A DNA stretch of 64,000 nt, taken from Petrosia ficiformis (lineage: Eukaryota; Porifera; Demospongiae; Haplosclerida; Petrosiidae). This document shows, piece by piece, positions 11,936 to 24,131 of the stretch (within the stretch, counting starts at the first letter, position 1; every line of letters starts with the position of its first letter). The translations under genes were made by a program, and so were the position numbers. The notes under the pieces are model-generated. The model had not been told where the DNA came from, ran no database searches, and was given only the letters and a program-made list of their open reading frames with translations. The stretch lies in contig OX345636.1 of NCBI GenBank assembly GCA_947044365.1, positions 7,212,001-7,276,000 of the forward strand. Reading direction: 5' to 3'.

Positions 11936-12350
11936 AATGAGCTTTTTTTTCTAAACTCTTCTCATTTCCAACACTGGCGACTCTACTGCATATATTTTGG
12001 CCACCATTCACTTTCTCTATCCCAAACTTGGCTCCTTTTCTGACATGGAATACTACTTCTACCAACTTGCTTACAGGGACTCGAAAGTCCCCAAGCGCTT
12101 CGTAGGATTAAATAAAGTGCAGTGCTCTCCCTCTTTTGACTGGAACTGGGGCAAACAAAATGACCCCACTGCATGTTGGCACCAGCTACACCCACGATTT
12201 CAGGTTCTACAGCAAGGGAAATGCCTCAGGTACTCAACAGAGTGCGTGGGAGGGGTCACTGAAACCACAATTTGTGTGGGAGTTGAGGGACACAGGCCCC
12301 TACGAACCCCCATTAATGGGGGGACACACCCTTTAAAATTTCCCCCATAG
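11936..12350 (+). mobile_element. P family (TTAA-ended) short element, degraded left end
   Basis: Shares long stretches with 27893-28310, 38797-39299 and 57386-57975. Landmarks are CACTTTCTCTATCCCAAACT, GACTCGAAAGTCCCCAAGCG, CAGTGCTCTCCCTCTTTTGA, GCATGTTGGCACCAGCTACA and a C- and G-rich right part. The TTAACCCTTAGAG terminus seen in other copies is not intact here. Open frames through it on both strands are not conserved between copies, so it is treated as non-coding. Confidence 0.75.
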
Positions 12351-14160
12351 TCGTTATTGAGGTACATGTATATGCTTGTGTTCTACCAGCTAGTAATATA
12401 TTTTCCATAGCCTATACATCACAACTGAAGGTGTATACTGCATAGCATAGAGTATCAGAGTGCATTTAACTATACAATAAAATATGCAAGAGTTTTCATA
12501 CAGCTTATGTACAATATAGCACTGTGTATTCTTCAATCATGTAACATAAACATTATGTAAACATTGTTATGTAATAATAATCATAGTTGCCATGGCAATA
12601 AAAGTAGTATGTACATGTACTGTTGTAGTACATGTAGAAGAGTATCTCACACAGAGTTGATTCATGTCAAAACTTTTACTAATTATTATTAGTGTTGTTT
12701 TTAAACTAAACTACACATGTACATTGTATAACTAAATTATACTGCATAACTAAAATTGGTCAATAGTGGACAATTTTGTTTCATTATAAAAAGTAATAGG
12801 TTATTTAATCTTCAGTTGGTTACAGGAGTTTCAATGCAATTTTATTTTCCTCAGTGCTGATTTGTTTTTCCAGGTAGGTAATATTTACTAATACTAGTTT
12901 TAGTATATAGTACATGTAATAATAAAGAATAGTTGGGATGTACCACATATATTAGTCAAGATTAAAACAAATAGATTACTACTTGTAAGCATTACCTACC
13001 AAGAAAAGAAATTATTATATCATTAATCTTAGGAGTATATTATTAATATTGTATTGAAATTGATGTAACCAAGTGAGTATGTTTACAGTATATAGTTAAC
13101 TAACTTTCAATAAGCCTTAGTACTAAAGGTTTGAGAAACTAGGGATACTATAACTAAAAGTGGTTATTACTGTCAAACTACAACAACAGTATTACAATTT
13201 ATAATAAAATTCTTATATTTCACTATTAGTGATATATAGTATTTGCAAAAACTTACTATTAGATGAAAATGACTACATATTAAATGTTTCCATTTAATTA
13301 CTCAGTAATTCACTATTTGTATAAAAAATTTGATATTTAAGAAGCCTCATAGATGATGGACCTTCCTGGATGCAACTCTCATTATCTACCCATACAAAAC
13401 AGTTGCATAGTGAGCATGAATAAAACATAGAGTTAGAATTATCTTGTGTCATATTCAAGTCAAAATGAACTTAATAATCATGAAGATCAGTTACTACTTC
13501 TACGCATAATTATACAAATAATGAACATGAATTTTAGTTATTATTAAATTATCAAACAAGCTCTGTCATATACGGCATTACCTGATACCTTCTGTTTCAA
13601 TACAACTATTTCAAAGATTACTCACGGTTCTTTAATCTGAGTGATCTCCTATGTCAATTAATTCTCCCCTCCCAGTCTACTGACCTCTTTGATTTGTTCA
13701 GTCAATCCTCTCCCGCTCTGATGACTCAGTCATACTGAGTGGACAATTTCTTCAATTTTACTGAAACTGTGGTACTCGATACTTCTGTCATGCTCAGTAT
13801 AATTTGATAAAGTAGAGTCTCTGCAGGTACTGTCCACATCATCTCAAAGTTGCCTTTTCAACTGCCTTTTGCATATCTCATATATAGTAGCATCAAATCT
13901 AGCACAGTCTCGTTCCAGAATTGAACACAGTACCCAGTCCCAGTCTAATAGTTTGATGTTTCGGTCTCGATCCCAATCAATGTGTGAGTACGTGTACGTG
14001 TCTATAAGTAGTCTCAAGACTCTTGTTCCGAGAATGTTCCCTGATAGTGAAGAAGAGTGAGCTAGTTTTGAAAGAATGATCATAATCACCACTATTAATT
14101 TACTATTTAGCTCTCTGGCCTCTGTCAGTTTCATGAAACGAAAAGAGCTTTATCATGCTG
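12351..14160. repeat. Segmental duplication copy A, last block (partner about 58050-60720)
   Basis: Anchors shared in order with copy B include CAGTTGGTTACAGGAGTTTC, TTGTATTGAAA(T/C)TGATGTAACC, ATTATGTAAACATTGTTATG and the GTACCCAGTC / CCAATCCCAATCA block. The two copies are more diverged here than at 2-10 kb and some anchors are in a different order, so the right boundary is uncertain. No gene is recognised. Confidence 0.6.
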
Positions 14161-14570
14161 TGATGAATGTGTAAGAGGATGGATTATAAAGTTATACAGT
14201 ACTGATATATATATACATGTATAAATATGTGAGTGGTACTATAATGTACATTAGGTTAGGACACATACATACTAGTGCTGAAATGAATACTGCTTTTTGG
14301 TATTCCAACATTTGCTTTCCTTACCTTACGAATATTCGTTTGCTAACTGATCATAAATTGTTTCAATTGTATTAGCTCACTAGTTTGTGTAAGTAGTAGG
14401 GATGGGTGATTATGAAAATATGAGTCAACGATTGTTGTCTGTGCAAGTATCACGATTAATGCGACTATTGGCTACTTTACGTATGTATGAAACCTAGAAC
14501 ATCGTAGCACACTAACTATCAGTAGAAAAAGATGCAAAACGTTGAAAATTTTAGTAGCAAATTCATAAAT
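14161..14570. other. Non-coding spacer
   Basis: AT-rich sequence with no recognised gene, repeat or RNA. Confidence 0.5.
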
Positions 14571-15355
14571 TCAAAATTCATATAAAACGCATGTTAAAAA
14601 GCATAATTTATTTGCAAAAGCTTTCATACTAACCATTTGCATTGCCCTTCCTATACAATTTATGATATCATTATGAGTGCTTTGTGACAGCCCAATGTGA
14701 TAAACATCTGTATCAGGTGAGAAAATGAGTATTTTCTTTCCAGTAAACTTAGAAGCATGCAACCATACACGAGTGTCCACTTCTTCCGCGTTGCTTTTAA
14801 ATTCTAATTCAATGCCATCATCTTTTACACACCACACTTCATCTCTGTCTACTCCCTCTCCACTACCAGCCACACAAAATTTCTGGTTTTTCCTTAGTAA
14901 TTGTATTACATGTACAAGTATACATTCACCAATATAAATTATCAGCTGTCTTTTACATTGCCTGCAGTTAACCATTTCTGTTCATTTCTTAGGTATTTTC
15001 ATGTCATCACTAAACTTCAGGTGTTTGTGATTATCACTGGTATGATCATCTCTGCGGCTTCTCTCAATACACTTTGGGTGCTCCTCTATTCTATTTGGAT
15101 CATCAATACTAGGTGAATCTCCATTGCACCAGACCTAATGTACCAAACTATGTACCGTTTAATAAGAAATACAATGTATTCACATAGTTTTGAATAGATT
15201 CGTAGAGGCATTGTATTAATTAAAAACATCCCTTCTAGGATAACTATGTCTGGTAGCCAACCAGTTGGAAATGTATCGATGAAAACATTATCCTTGTATC
15301 TATTTCGATAGGAGTGTGATGCTGTAGACGTATGTCTCGGCAAACAAATGACCAC
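14571..15355 (-). pseudogene. TE-associated nuclease-like protein with EADTR..SPDTDV-type motif
   Basis: Two adjacent frames on the minus strand belong to one protein. The upstream part (15355 to about 15086) contains FIDTFPTGWLPD, EGMFLINTMPL and EIHLV, then a one-base shift leads to DDPNRIEEHPK and SRRDDHTSDNHKHLKF. Further shifts near 14980 lead to NCRQCKRQLI, KFCVAGSGEG, NAEEVDTRVWLHA and FSPDTDVYHIGL. In many uncharacterised cnidarian, sponge and arthropod proteins I recall the same order of motifs with E-E-A-D-T and S-P-D-T-D-V. The acidic pattern resembles the active-site spacing of PIN/FEN-like nucleases, which is an inference. Here A is replaced by V in EEADT. At least three frame breaks make it a pseudogene. 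Confidence 0.6.
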
Positions 15356-16844
15356 AACCAGCGTTTTTGGTTACAAATTGATTAATGCCAAATATACAAG
15401 AACAGAACAGAGGACTCTCATCCAAATAAGAATCCTCACTTATATACAAAAATCATAACAAAAGGAGATATTAACAATGTATAGAGATGGGGCCCAGAGC
15501 CCCTAACATACACAACAAAAAGCCTGCTATACATAAGTACTAATAACTAATCCCCAATGATTAACACATCTATATCACATCCACAATTAATTCACACTAT
15601 CTAGAATACATACATAACTCAACATCTTATAATAGTTCAAATTACCACAAGGAGGATGTTACCAAACTCTTGTTTCCTTTATTAGGAATTCCTGTTTCTG
15701 TCGCAATAGCACGTAGTAATTCAAGGTACTGTTCACCTTGTGGTAGTTATAAAGCATTTGCACGGGTTTGTGCATAAAGCAGTCTTAACTTCAGAAGAAC
15801 AACAAGACATATCTGAACATATAACTGCTACTGTATTACAGCTATTGCTAGTAAACAATTACATCAAATCAAACACAATAGAGATAGTCCTTACTTATGA
15901 ATGTTGTTGTGAATGTTTCTCTGAACGTTCTCTTGAATGTTCTTCTGAAAGTTTCTCTGAAGTGTGGACAGGAAGCTGGTGTAGATATGCGTTCAGGAAA
16001 ACATTCAGAGAAACATTCTCTTCCGTTAAAAAAGCTTCTTCCAAAAAGTTCACAAGAACGTTCATAGCTGCTTCGCTTATTTTTGTCGCATTTGGCAGTC
16101 TGTTCCAGTCCTGATCCCAATCAGAATTAGAATTAGTCTCGCTGAGCCTGATCAGTATATAGTGAACATGTGTTTGTCAGCACGTGGAGCACGATGGTAA
16201 TACTGAGAACAAGTGAAAAAGAGTTAAGTTAGTTATGAATGAGCTCATAATAAATTTTAATCATCTCATGATTTTCCATGTAATGATGAGGCATTTATGA
16301 TTATAGTGATTTGATATTGTGACTGTTTGTTTGTTATATTTTATGTGCTATATTATAACACTGGGTCTTAATTTATTCTTGATATTCCCCCTTCATATAA
16401 CGTCCCCTTCATGTGATATACCTTTCATATAACCTCAGCATTCCGGTGGGCTTGATGAAAGAATACATTCTCGAGTTACAAACCAGCTAGTATAAAGCTG
16501 CATGTTTGTAGCTTGTGTAGTGGAACTATAATAACTGTTCTATGTGAGATATACATGTATATATATTCCAAAAGTTCTGTAAACATTAATGGTCTATGTT
16601 AACACTTGTTTGATTACATGAGTTTCAATACAATATTAATTATGCTCCTGAGATTATATCTAGTACATATGTATATACATGTATGTATATGTATAAAGTA
16701 CATCCCATAATCAAGAATGGAATATCTCATAGTAATTTGGATATTACGTGTATAAACTTGTATGCACGGTATTTTTTTTGTGAAAGTAAGAAACATGTGT
16801 TGTTTTCACAGATGTTAGACATTATAATATACACCAGGTTATAC
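15356..16844. other. Non-coding spacer with a degenerate inverted repeat
   Basis: At 15903-16060, short GAATGTTTCTCTGAA-like units are followed by their inverted counterparts (ACATTCAGAGAAACATTC). This produces long open frames on both strands that I do not treat as genes. About 16385-16560 shows faint similarity to the M1 family middle part. A CCCAATCAGAATTAGA block near 16110 resembles 60600. Confidence 0.5.
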
Positions 16845-17788
16845 TATGATATATGTTTGTCTACGTCTATTGCTAGCATGCTTGGCACATGAATTTTCAT
16901 GTAGCTAATATTTCTAAACCATTCTAAATTTTCTAAGTGTCTTTTAATCTGTGCTACATGTAGCTTGCTGAGCACATGATTTTCCATGTACATGTACTTG
17001 TATAATATTTGCTGTGTCTTTCACCTTATAACAGGCATGAATTACGAACTATTTTTTCTTAGCTGTTAATACTAATGTATGCTATGTGTGAATTTATTGA
17101 TAATAGTTTCACTCCTCAATCATAGGGGATATGGTGTGTAATGAACATGTTGAATGACCCTATAATATTTATTATAATGATAAGCTTTATTCTTATCTAA
17201 AATACTCTCTTACTAAAATTTAATAATAAGCAAATTACAAGTCAATGACATAATTACATATCTAATTATTATCTCCAACTAATCAATATATTAAATCATT
17301 ATGAATATAATTAAGTTTTTCTTATGATTGTTGATTAATGATTTGTCATTGAGTATATTGCGTCAAAATTCCAACAAAAATCTTGTAAACATGTACAGTA
17401 TTACTATGAATTTATTTTCATAGCATCTCAAATTTACCTGTTTTATATGTAATTAAAAATAATTACGTGTACTTCATTGTAGGACTGGTTAATTAAAGGG
17501 CGTGGCACATGATTACATGACAGATTTATAAATATTGTATTATATATCAATAAAATAAGAATGAAGATAGTATTTTACTTCAAAGTACATGTACATGTAT
17601 GTAGGAATGGATTACAAAAAAGTATGCAAACATGTAATTTCATGATGAATTGAGAGAAGGGCAATGAAATTAAGAAGTTCCACATACAAACTCTAGCATT
17701 CAGCATCTTTCCTTCAAATATACATGTATATTTCTGTTACTTTGTTTATGTCCGCGTAGTGATGTCACAATTCATTTCCATCATTATT

Positions 17789-17837
<49 letters not shown>

Positions 17838-17950
17838 TGGTATTATTCTTTTTGAAGATTGGTTTTGAGTTGGTTGTCCTAGAATCCTTGTTGGTGCCAT
17901 GTCCTCACTGTTCTAATTGCTTAACTCCTGGACCCATGTGGGCGGCATGA
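16845..17950. repeat. Local duplicated segment, copy 1
   Basis: Blocks recur downstream in the same order. GCTAGCATGCTTGGCACATG near 16870 recurs near 18463. TTTTCCATGTACATGTACTTG near 16980 recurs near 18888. TCACTCCTCAATC near 17112 recurs near 20174. A (TC)n tract followed by GTGCCATGTCCTCACTGTTC near 17895 recurs near 20527. No coding potential is seen. Confidence 0.6.
17791..17837. repeat. (TC)n microsatellite
   Basis: An almost pure TC dinucleotide run of about 45 bases. Confidence 0.95.
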
Positions 17951-19251
17951 CCAATTGTGGAACACGTGGTTAGCCGGTATTTAGTAATATTGTTGTAATT
18001 TTCTTTTGTTGTGACCGATATCAAAATTGCCAATTATTTGAATGACTGTACAATATTACACTTAAATTGTGATAGGTTTAGAATGTACTACACCTGACAT
18101 GTACTATGCTTAGAACATACTACGCTTGCCTAGCTTAAATCGTGGAAGATGGTATTAAGCTAGTATAAATAATTATACTAATAGTATTATTATTATTACT
18201 ATTATATGGACACTGGATGAGTGAGGACAGTTGCCTACCCATCAAAGATCATTAACCCACCATTCCCAGTTCTCAAGGCTGGACATTCAGTGTTCCATTT
18301 TTACTTTGCAATTTCTAAGCCATTGGGGTTGCTCATTTTCATTGTGGCTGATTATTATTTTTCTGAGTTGCTGTAATACATTCTAAGCCCTTTGCGCCTC
18401 TGCTTAATGAATATTGTAAGCCATTGTGGCTGCTGGTTTGTTAGTAATTTGTCTACACCTATTGCTAGCATGCTAGGCACATGAATTTTCATGTACACAT
18501 AATGTTTCTAAACCATTCTACATTTTTAATATATACATGTACATGCATACATGTACATGTACATGTATGTATATTTTGTATGTGGATGTACATGTGATGT
18601 GCAGTGTTGTCCCCAGAGTAATAACTATTACATAATAAATTGTGGGTGTGGTTAATTTATACTTGTGCTGTACATAACCAGGCTGTTATGCTGGAAAGCA
18701 CAGCTAGTGCAGTTAGTAATACTGTTGGGCTTGAAGCTTCCTTTAGTACTATTATGAAATGGACAATATTATAAAGTTACATATCATAGTAATAAATGAC
18801 CACCTTATTTAAAAATATTTCTGGGAAGAATCCTCATGATGTGATATGTGTTGTTTCCTCTGTGCTTGCTCACTCAGTACATAATTTTCCATGTACTTGT
18901 ACATGTAGTTGTATACTATTTGCTGTGACTTCACCTTATATCAGACATGAATTAGAATTTGTATAACTTTGCTCTCTTTTCTTATCTGCATGTTTATGCA
19001 ATGTGTATGCTATTACAAACGAGTGCCGTAAGGACGGGACCCTCGCCTACGTGGCAAGGTAATACAAACTATAATTTTTTTCGAAATATAATATGCCAAA
19101 AGATTATAATTATCATTGCTCGTTTGTATGGTCATATAATAATGAGAATGTTTACTTCAGATAGTTTAGTTTGTGTATAAAACATATTAAGTTATAAAAC
19201 CGCACTGGCATGTTAGTTTTTATAATAATATTATAATAGATATATATATAC

Positions 19252-19445
19252 ATATATGTCATGATACGGCGAAACATCAAAGTAAACCACAGGGATATAT
19301 ATATGATATAGCACTGCGGTCAGATATAGCACCTGCCGTCGAAACAGACTACAAGAAAACAACACTTACCTTCTCCAAAGTGCCGACAAAAAGGTAGGAG
19401 AAGCGTGAGACATCAACAAAGGTTTCGCTGTATCATGACATATAT
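19252..19445. mobile_element. MITE, 194 bp, 24 bp terminal inverted repeats
   Basis: ATATATGTCATGATAC at 19252 and its complement ending at 19445 match over 24 bp with one mismatch; the inner part of the repeat reads GGCGAAAC on the left and GTTTCGC on the right. The element is too short to code for a transposase. It is followed directly by a hairpin, GGTTATGTC..GACATAACC, at 19447-19473, whose form recurs at 37514-37551. Confidence 0.8.
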
Positions 19446-19476
19446 TGGTTATGTCTCATGCTGTGACATAACCTAT

Positions 19477-19489
19477 ACATATATATATA

Positions 19490-19549
<60 letters not shown>
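19477..19549. repeat. (TA)n microsatellite
   Basis: About 73 bases of TA repeat with one interruption. Confidence 0.95.
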
Positions 19550-19552
<3 letters not shown>

Positions 19553-20082
19553 GTCACTACTTATTACTTTATAACTGAAAGATTTTAGTATCATTATACT
19601 AGTCTCTTGTCTATACTATAAGTCTTACATTTTAGTAAGAAAGAAAGATCCTCAATTCGTCTTGTGAAATATTCCACAAAGACAGCATAGACAGGTCCTC
19701 AAAACTGCTGACGTTCGAGTAACGTGCACAGCACATGACTTTGAAAATTTGAAATAGGCGGAGTTTGAAAGTAATGGAGAATGCTTGGAGCCAGTACTCG
19801 ATGTTGTAGCAACCACTACCCAAATTTTGTTTGCTTTTATTTAGTGCTTTGCTAGCGATAGTCATGATACAGGAGTAGTTATGTTTTGATGTGTCCAGAT
19901 GCCTCCAGGAGTCTTCTCAAGTCTGGAAACAGTAACCGTGAGTTATAAACATTGTGATAACTTTATAACCGAAAGGTTTAAGAAGAATTCCTACGTACGT
20001 TATTTTTTTTTCCTTGTATAATTTGAAGTCTACCAGTACCCCTTTTGAAATGTCAATGTTTTTATTTTTCCAGAAAAATTGC

Positions 20083-20113
20083 TAACACACACACACACAC
20101 ACACAAACACACA
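20083..20113. repeat. (CA)n microsatellite
   Basis: About 30 bases of CA repeat with single-base interruptions. Confidence 0.9.
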
Positions 20114-20660
20114 GACAAAACGATTACCGTACCCTTCCGCCTATGCTACGCGGAGAGGGTAATAATAACAGATTCACTCCTCAATCCCAAAGGATGGGCT
20201 ATGATGTTTAATAAAACATGTTGAAAGACCATATCAGAGAGTATGGTAGTGCTCTCTGTATGGGGATGGCATGGAAAACATTGGCCAACATGCAAGGTCA
20301 TGATACATAGATGGTGCCTGAGAAGCAAAATTGAATTAACAAGTTCCACCTAATAACTGTAGCATTCAACATCTTTTCTTCAGTATAATAATGCGTATGT
20401 TACTTTGTTTCTGTCGATTTCCACCATTATTAGTCTCTCTACTTCTCTTTCTCTCTCTAGGTTGTTGATCATATAAATGTTCTTGTTGAAGATTGATTTT
20501 CAGTTGTTCAACCTACAATCTTTGTTGTGCCATGTCCTCACTGTTCTAATAGCTTACCTTCTGGACCTATACCTTTGTTACAATCTTCTCCCAAGCTTCA
20601 CCCTTCAAATGAAGACCAAGGTAATATTATTATTTTATTGTGCTCTACTATAATCTGGAA

Positions 20661-20687
20661 CTTGCCTTCATAAAGGATGAAGGCAAG
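20661..20687. other. Perfect hairpin, 11 bp stem and 5 base loop
   Basis: CTTGCCTTCAT, loop AAAGG, ATGAAGGCAAG. It could be a small foldback remnant; no RNA gene is claimed. Confidence 0.7.
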
Positions 20688-21129
20688 GTCTCTTGTATAT
20701 GAACATACATGTAATGTTGCAATTATTTACATGTACATGTAATTTTATAAACTTACTTCATTTAGTCATATTTGGTTGGTTGATATTAAGCATCACTTAA
20801 AGTACATTATGTAAATACGTGTTGAGATATGCTATAAGCTTTTTTAGAGCACACCTCAAATGTTGCAACTATTATAATGTGTGAGAGTAAGGTGCTTTAA
20901 CTCATTTATAGTGATGCATACATGATTACCAAGTTTTCACATAACATACACAATGCACATATTCAATACAGGAAATACAAAACTGTCAGACCTTTCATAC
21001 ACAAACACATTCTACTGTTCTGTATATACATTGTATAATACTGTACTATACTAAACAATACTGTGTTGTACTGTACTATATCATGTTGCACTATACTGTA
21101 CTATACTTGGCAATACTTATTATAGTGTC
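20688..21129. other. Non-coding spacer
   Basis: AT-rich with short ACTGTACTATAC-type repeats near 21030-21115. No gene is seen. Confidence 0.5.
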
Positions 21130-21915
21130 CTCTTTTTACATGTACATGTTCATATCATATACATGTAGTCTAATACACCGCTCATTTTACATTTATATGT
21201 ACACATCATATAATACACACCTCATTGTACATTTACATGTACATACTGTACATCAAACATCTGTATAGTATATGTAAATGTAAAATGAGGGGTGTATTAG
21301 ACTATATGATATGTACATGGTAATGTAAAATGAGGGGTGTATTAGACTATATGATATGTACATGTAAATGTAAAATGACGGGTGTATTAGACTACATGTA
21401 TGTGATATGTACATGGAAATGTAAAATGAAGGGTGTATTAGACTATGTGATATAATGTACATGTACATGTGTAAATGAAAAATGAGGGGTGTATGAGACT
21501 ATATGATATGTACTTGTTCATGTAAATGTAAAATGGGGGATGTATTAGACTATATGATATGTACATATGAGGGTGTATTAGACTATATGATATGTACATG
21601 TACATGTAAATGTAAAATGAAGGGTGTATTAGACTATATGATATGTACATGGTAATGTAAAATGAGGGGTGTATTAGACTATATGATATGTACATGGTAA
21701 TGTAAAATGAGGGATGTATTAGACTATATGATATGTACATATGAGGGTGTATTAGACTATATGATATGTACATGTACATGTAAATGTAAAATGAGGGGGT
21801 GTTAGACTATATGATATGTACATGGTAATGTAAAATGAAGGGTGTATTAGACTATATGATATGTACATGTAAATGTAAAATGAGGGGTGTATTAGACTAT
21901 ATGATATGTACTAGT
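21130..21915. repeat. Minisatellite, 45 bp unit, with an inverted left arm
   Basis: From about 21262 the unit GTGTATTAGACTATATGATA + GTACATGGTAATGTAAAATG + AGGG recurs about 14 times with small indels. From 21130 to 21250 two units are present in the opposite orientation, so the array has an internal inversion point near 21250. The unit length is a multiple of three and lacks stops in some frames, which creates long false open frames. Isolated units lie near 52545 and 52890-52985. Confidence 0.9.
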
Positions 21916-22268
21916 GGTACTTGAATGCCTAAATACCCGACTTTAAATTCAGTACCTGGATCCAAAATCATTACCCAAGGGTATTATGTGAACTGTACAG
22001 TAACTTATAAAACAGATAATGAGTGAAGATACATGTATGTCTTTCTTTGTAATCAAATAATTCACCTCCTGAACAATACTGGAGAAAGAGAAAGTTCATA
22101 AGAACATTATCAATACACTGCTTAATGTGCTTATGTAGGGTTACCTCAAGTATGACATGTATCATTTTTTATGTTTCTATTATTTCAAACATTTGACAGA
22201 TATGTTGATGATGTAACTTCTTTAGTGCTTTACTGAGTAAATGCGAAATGTGAGTAAATGATAAGTAC
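21916..22268. other. Non-coding stretch between minisatellite and hAT remnant
   Basis: The TAGTGGTAC near 21909 could be the decayed end of the hAT element whose other end (TAGTGCTGG on the minus strand) lies near 23795. The match is too short to be sure. Confidence 0.35.
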
Positions 22269-23586
22269 TTAATTAACCAGTCTAGTCTTCCACCTATGAT
22301 ATAAACATGCAGCTACCACTGGTATTGACAATAGAAACACTGATGAATCTAACTGGAAACTTCTAGTAAGGCCACTAGCTACACTCTATTTGAATTGCTT
22401 TATACCAGGTACATCAGTGTCTTTAATGTTGAGATGAACTTTAATTACCTGTGAAATGGCTACAGCTATTATCGACACTGATGTATTTTCTTCAGCAGAG
22501 AGCCAAGTAGTAGTTGCAGCTAGTGGCTTCAATAAATTGGAATTGGAAACTTTGCCTGTCAGATGGTTTTGTGACATCTTTATCATATAAAACAGCCATG
22601 ACTGCAGGTTGCTGAAATTGCACTACTTCTAGCATTTCATAGGTAGAATTCCATCTTGTTGCTACACATTGCTTAAGACAAATCCTGGCAATGCCTAAAG
22701 AAACCTGTTCTGTTTTCAAAGCATCTGAAGATACGGTGGAATGTCTGAAGTGAGCCACTAACTTTTTGATACGAACTATTAATTCTCGTACAGGTGTCAC
22801 TTTGTTTAAGGCATCATCGATTGCTAATTGAAGGGTGTGCCCTGCACACTGCAGATGGAATGTGAAGTGGGCTGCAAGTTCCATTGCCAAGTTCATATCG
22901 GCAGAATTGTCATACACAGTAGTAAATACAGTTTCGGAATTTTCAAAGAGTTCCATAGCTGATTGTATGCATGCAGCTATATTAGTAGCTGTGTGTCTCT
23001 CTTCAAAATGCTCAGCCTTTAGTACAAAATTCTTCAACTCCCAGTTTCAGTTAGCGCTACATATGATGTTGTAGTACGACTTGTCCACAGGTCAATAGTC
23101 AAACTTATGAATTTACCATCCTTAGGAAGGGCAGGCTGTTACTTGAGGAAGGAGATCCTTGTATCTTTTCTCGGTATACCTAACAATGGTTTGACGGCTA
23201 GGAAGTTTATAGTTAGGCTCAATTGAACGTCTAAAACCCTCATTACTAACAACAGAAAATGGGCACAAGTCATGATTAATCATTTCACTGTTAAGTGTAG
23301 TGAGCATTAGGCTCTTTTCTCTAGAGCACGGCCTCGTATGTGCAACAACTGACTTGAAACCACAATCAAGGAGACTACTCTGGGTCTTTTTTACACCTTC
23401 TGCAGCATTCGTTAATTCTTCTGAATGAAGTCCCTGAAGATGTTTGAGTAAGGTGCTAGTGCTGGAGACTTTGTAGACCATCTGTTTCAAGCATAACACA
23501 CATGTTGCATTGTTCTCCTTATTTTCTTTAAAAAGGCGTCAAACAACACTCGTTTTCTTTGCCTTACTTTGATTTGCTGTTGCCAT
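22269..23586 (-). pseudogene. hAT-family transposase with BED zinc finger (ZBED-like), broken
   Basis: Reading from ATG 23586 on the minus strand gives a BED finger (CVLC, then STSTLLKHL and H) followed by hAT blocks. These are a region with LPSRQTIVRY, a catalytic-core stretch with VYDNSADMNLAM and CAGHTLQLAIDDAL, then CVATRWNSTYEML, then in another frame LLKPLAATTTWLSAEEN with VPGIKQFK, and finally FQLDSS and IPVVAACLYHRWK up to 22269. The C-H-T-L-Q-L and R-W-N-S-T motifs are hallmarks of hAT. Breaks are a TGA where the BED tryptophan should be (near 23540), a frameshift between 23122 and 23037, another near 22580, and a stop at 22386. It is a decayed cut-and-paste transposase. Confidence 0.85.
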
Positions 23587-23867
23587 GCCTGACAATGTGG
23601 ACACTATACTTGTAAACGCCCACAAATCAATTTTGATTTACGTACATATACATCTGGAAGAAGTTTGGTTGACGTTGCAAACGTTAAAGTTCAATGGCGA
23701 GTAAACAATGCGATGTGCTGAGTATCCGGGTAGCTGCTAATTTTCAAAGTTTGGTTACTCGGCTCCAAATTTTGTACCCGTGGCCAGCACTAATGTACGA
23801 TAATAACGATATAGTGATATTTTCATCATTTACTTTATTATCTCGATAAACAATAATAGAACTATCA

Positions 23868-24131
23868 TCATGATATACATACACTTGTGTATGCACATGT
23901 GTATTAGACTGATCATGATATACATACACTTGTGTATGCACATGTGTATTAGACTGAACATGATATACATACACTTGTGTATGCACATGTGTATTAGACT
24001 GATCATGATATACATACACGTGTGTATGCACATGTGTATTAGACTGATCATGATATACACACACTTGTGTATCCACATGTGTATTAGACTGATCATGATA
24101 TACATACACGTGTGTATGCACATGTGTATTT
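23868..24131. repeat. Minisatellite, 45 bp unit, about 5.8 copies
   Basis: The unit begins ATCATGATATACATACACTT and continues GTGTATGCACATGTGTATTA + GACTG. The copies are nearly identical, and the GTGTATTAGACT core and 45 bp length are shared with the 21262-21915 array, so the two flank the hAT remnant. Open frames through it on both strands are repeat artefacts. Confidence 0.95.

Larger units (their letters stand above)
18440..20640. repeat. Local duplicated segment, copy 2, with later insertions
   Basis: Repeats the blocks of 16845-17950. It is interrupted by the MITE at 19252-19445, a TA microsatellite and about 0.5 kb including 19632-19870. That stretch shares SGCYN-type coding-like sequence on the minus strand with 26300-26420. 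No functional gene is supported. Confidence 0.5.

Noticed and set aside
11997..12350. Open frame of 117 codons in a P element
   Set aside because: Not conserved in the other three copies, which carry stops and indels in this frame.
15740..16114. Long open frames on both strands
   Set aside because: Explained by degenerate GAATGTTTCTCTGAA repeats and their inverted copies.
17759..17950. Open frame with a leucine/serine run
   Set aside because: Its start and middle are the (TC)n microsatellite.
21253..21779. Long minus-strand open frames with repeated YSLIHPSFYI peptides
   Set aside because: They follow the 45 bp minisatellite, whose length is a multiple of three; openness comes from the repeat, not from coding selection.
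21909..23800. Intact hAT element borders with an 8 bp target duplication
   Set aside because: TAGTG-like ends can be seen on both sides but the flanks do not give a matching 8 bp repeat.
23868..24131. Regular repeats that could look like a CRISPR array
   Set aside because: Units are directly adjacent without unique spacers, and the context is animal DNA.
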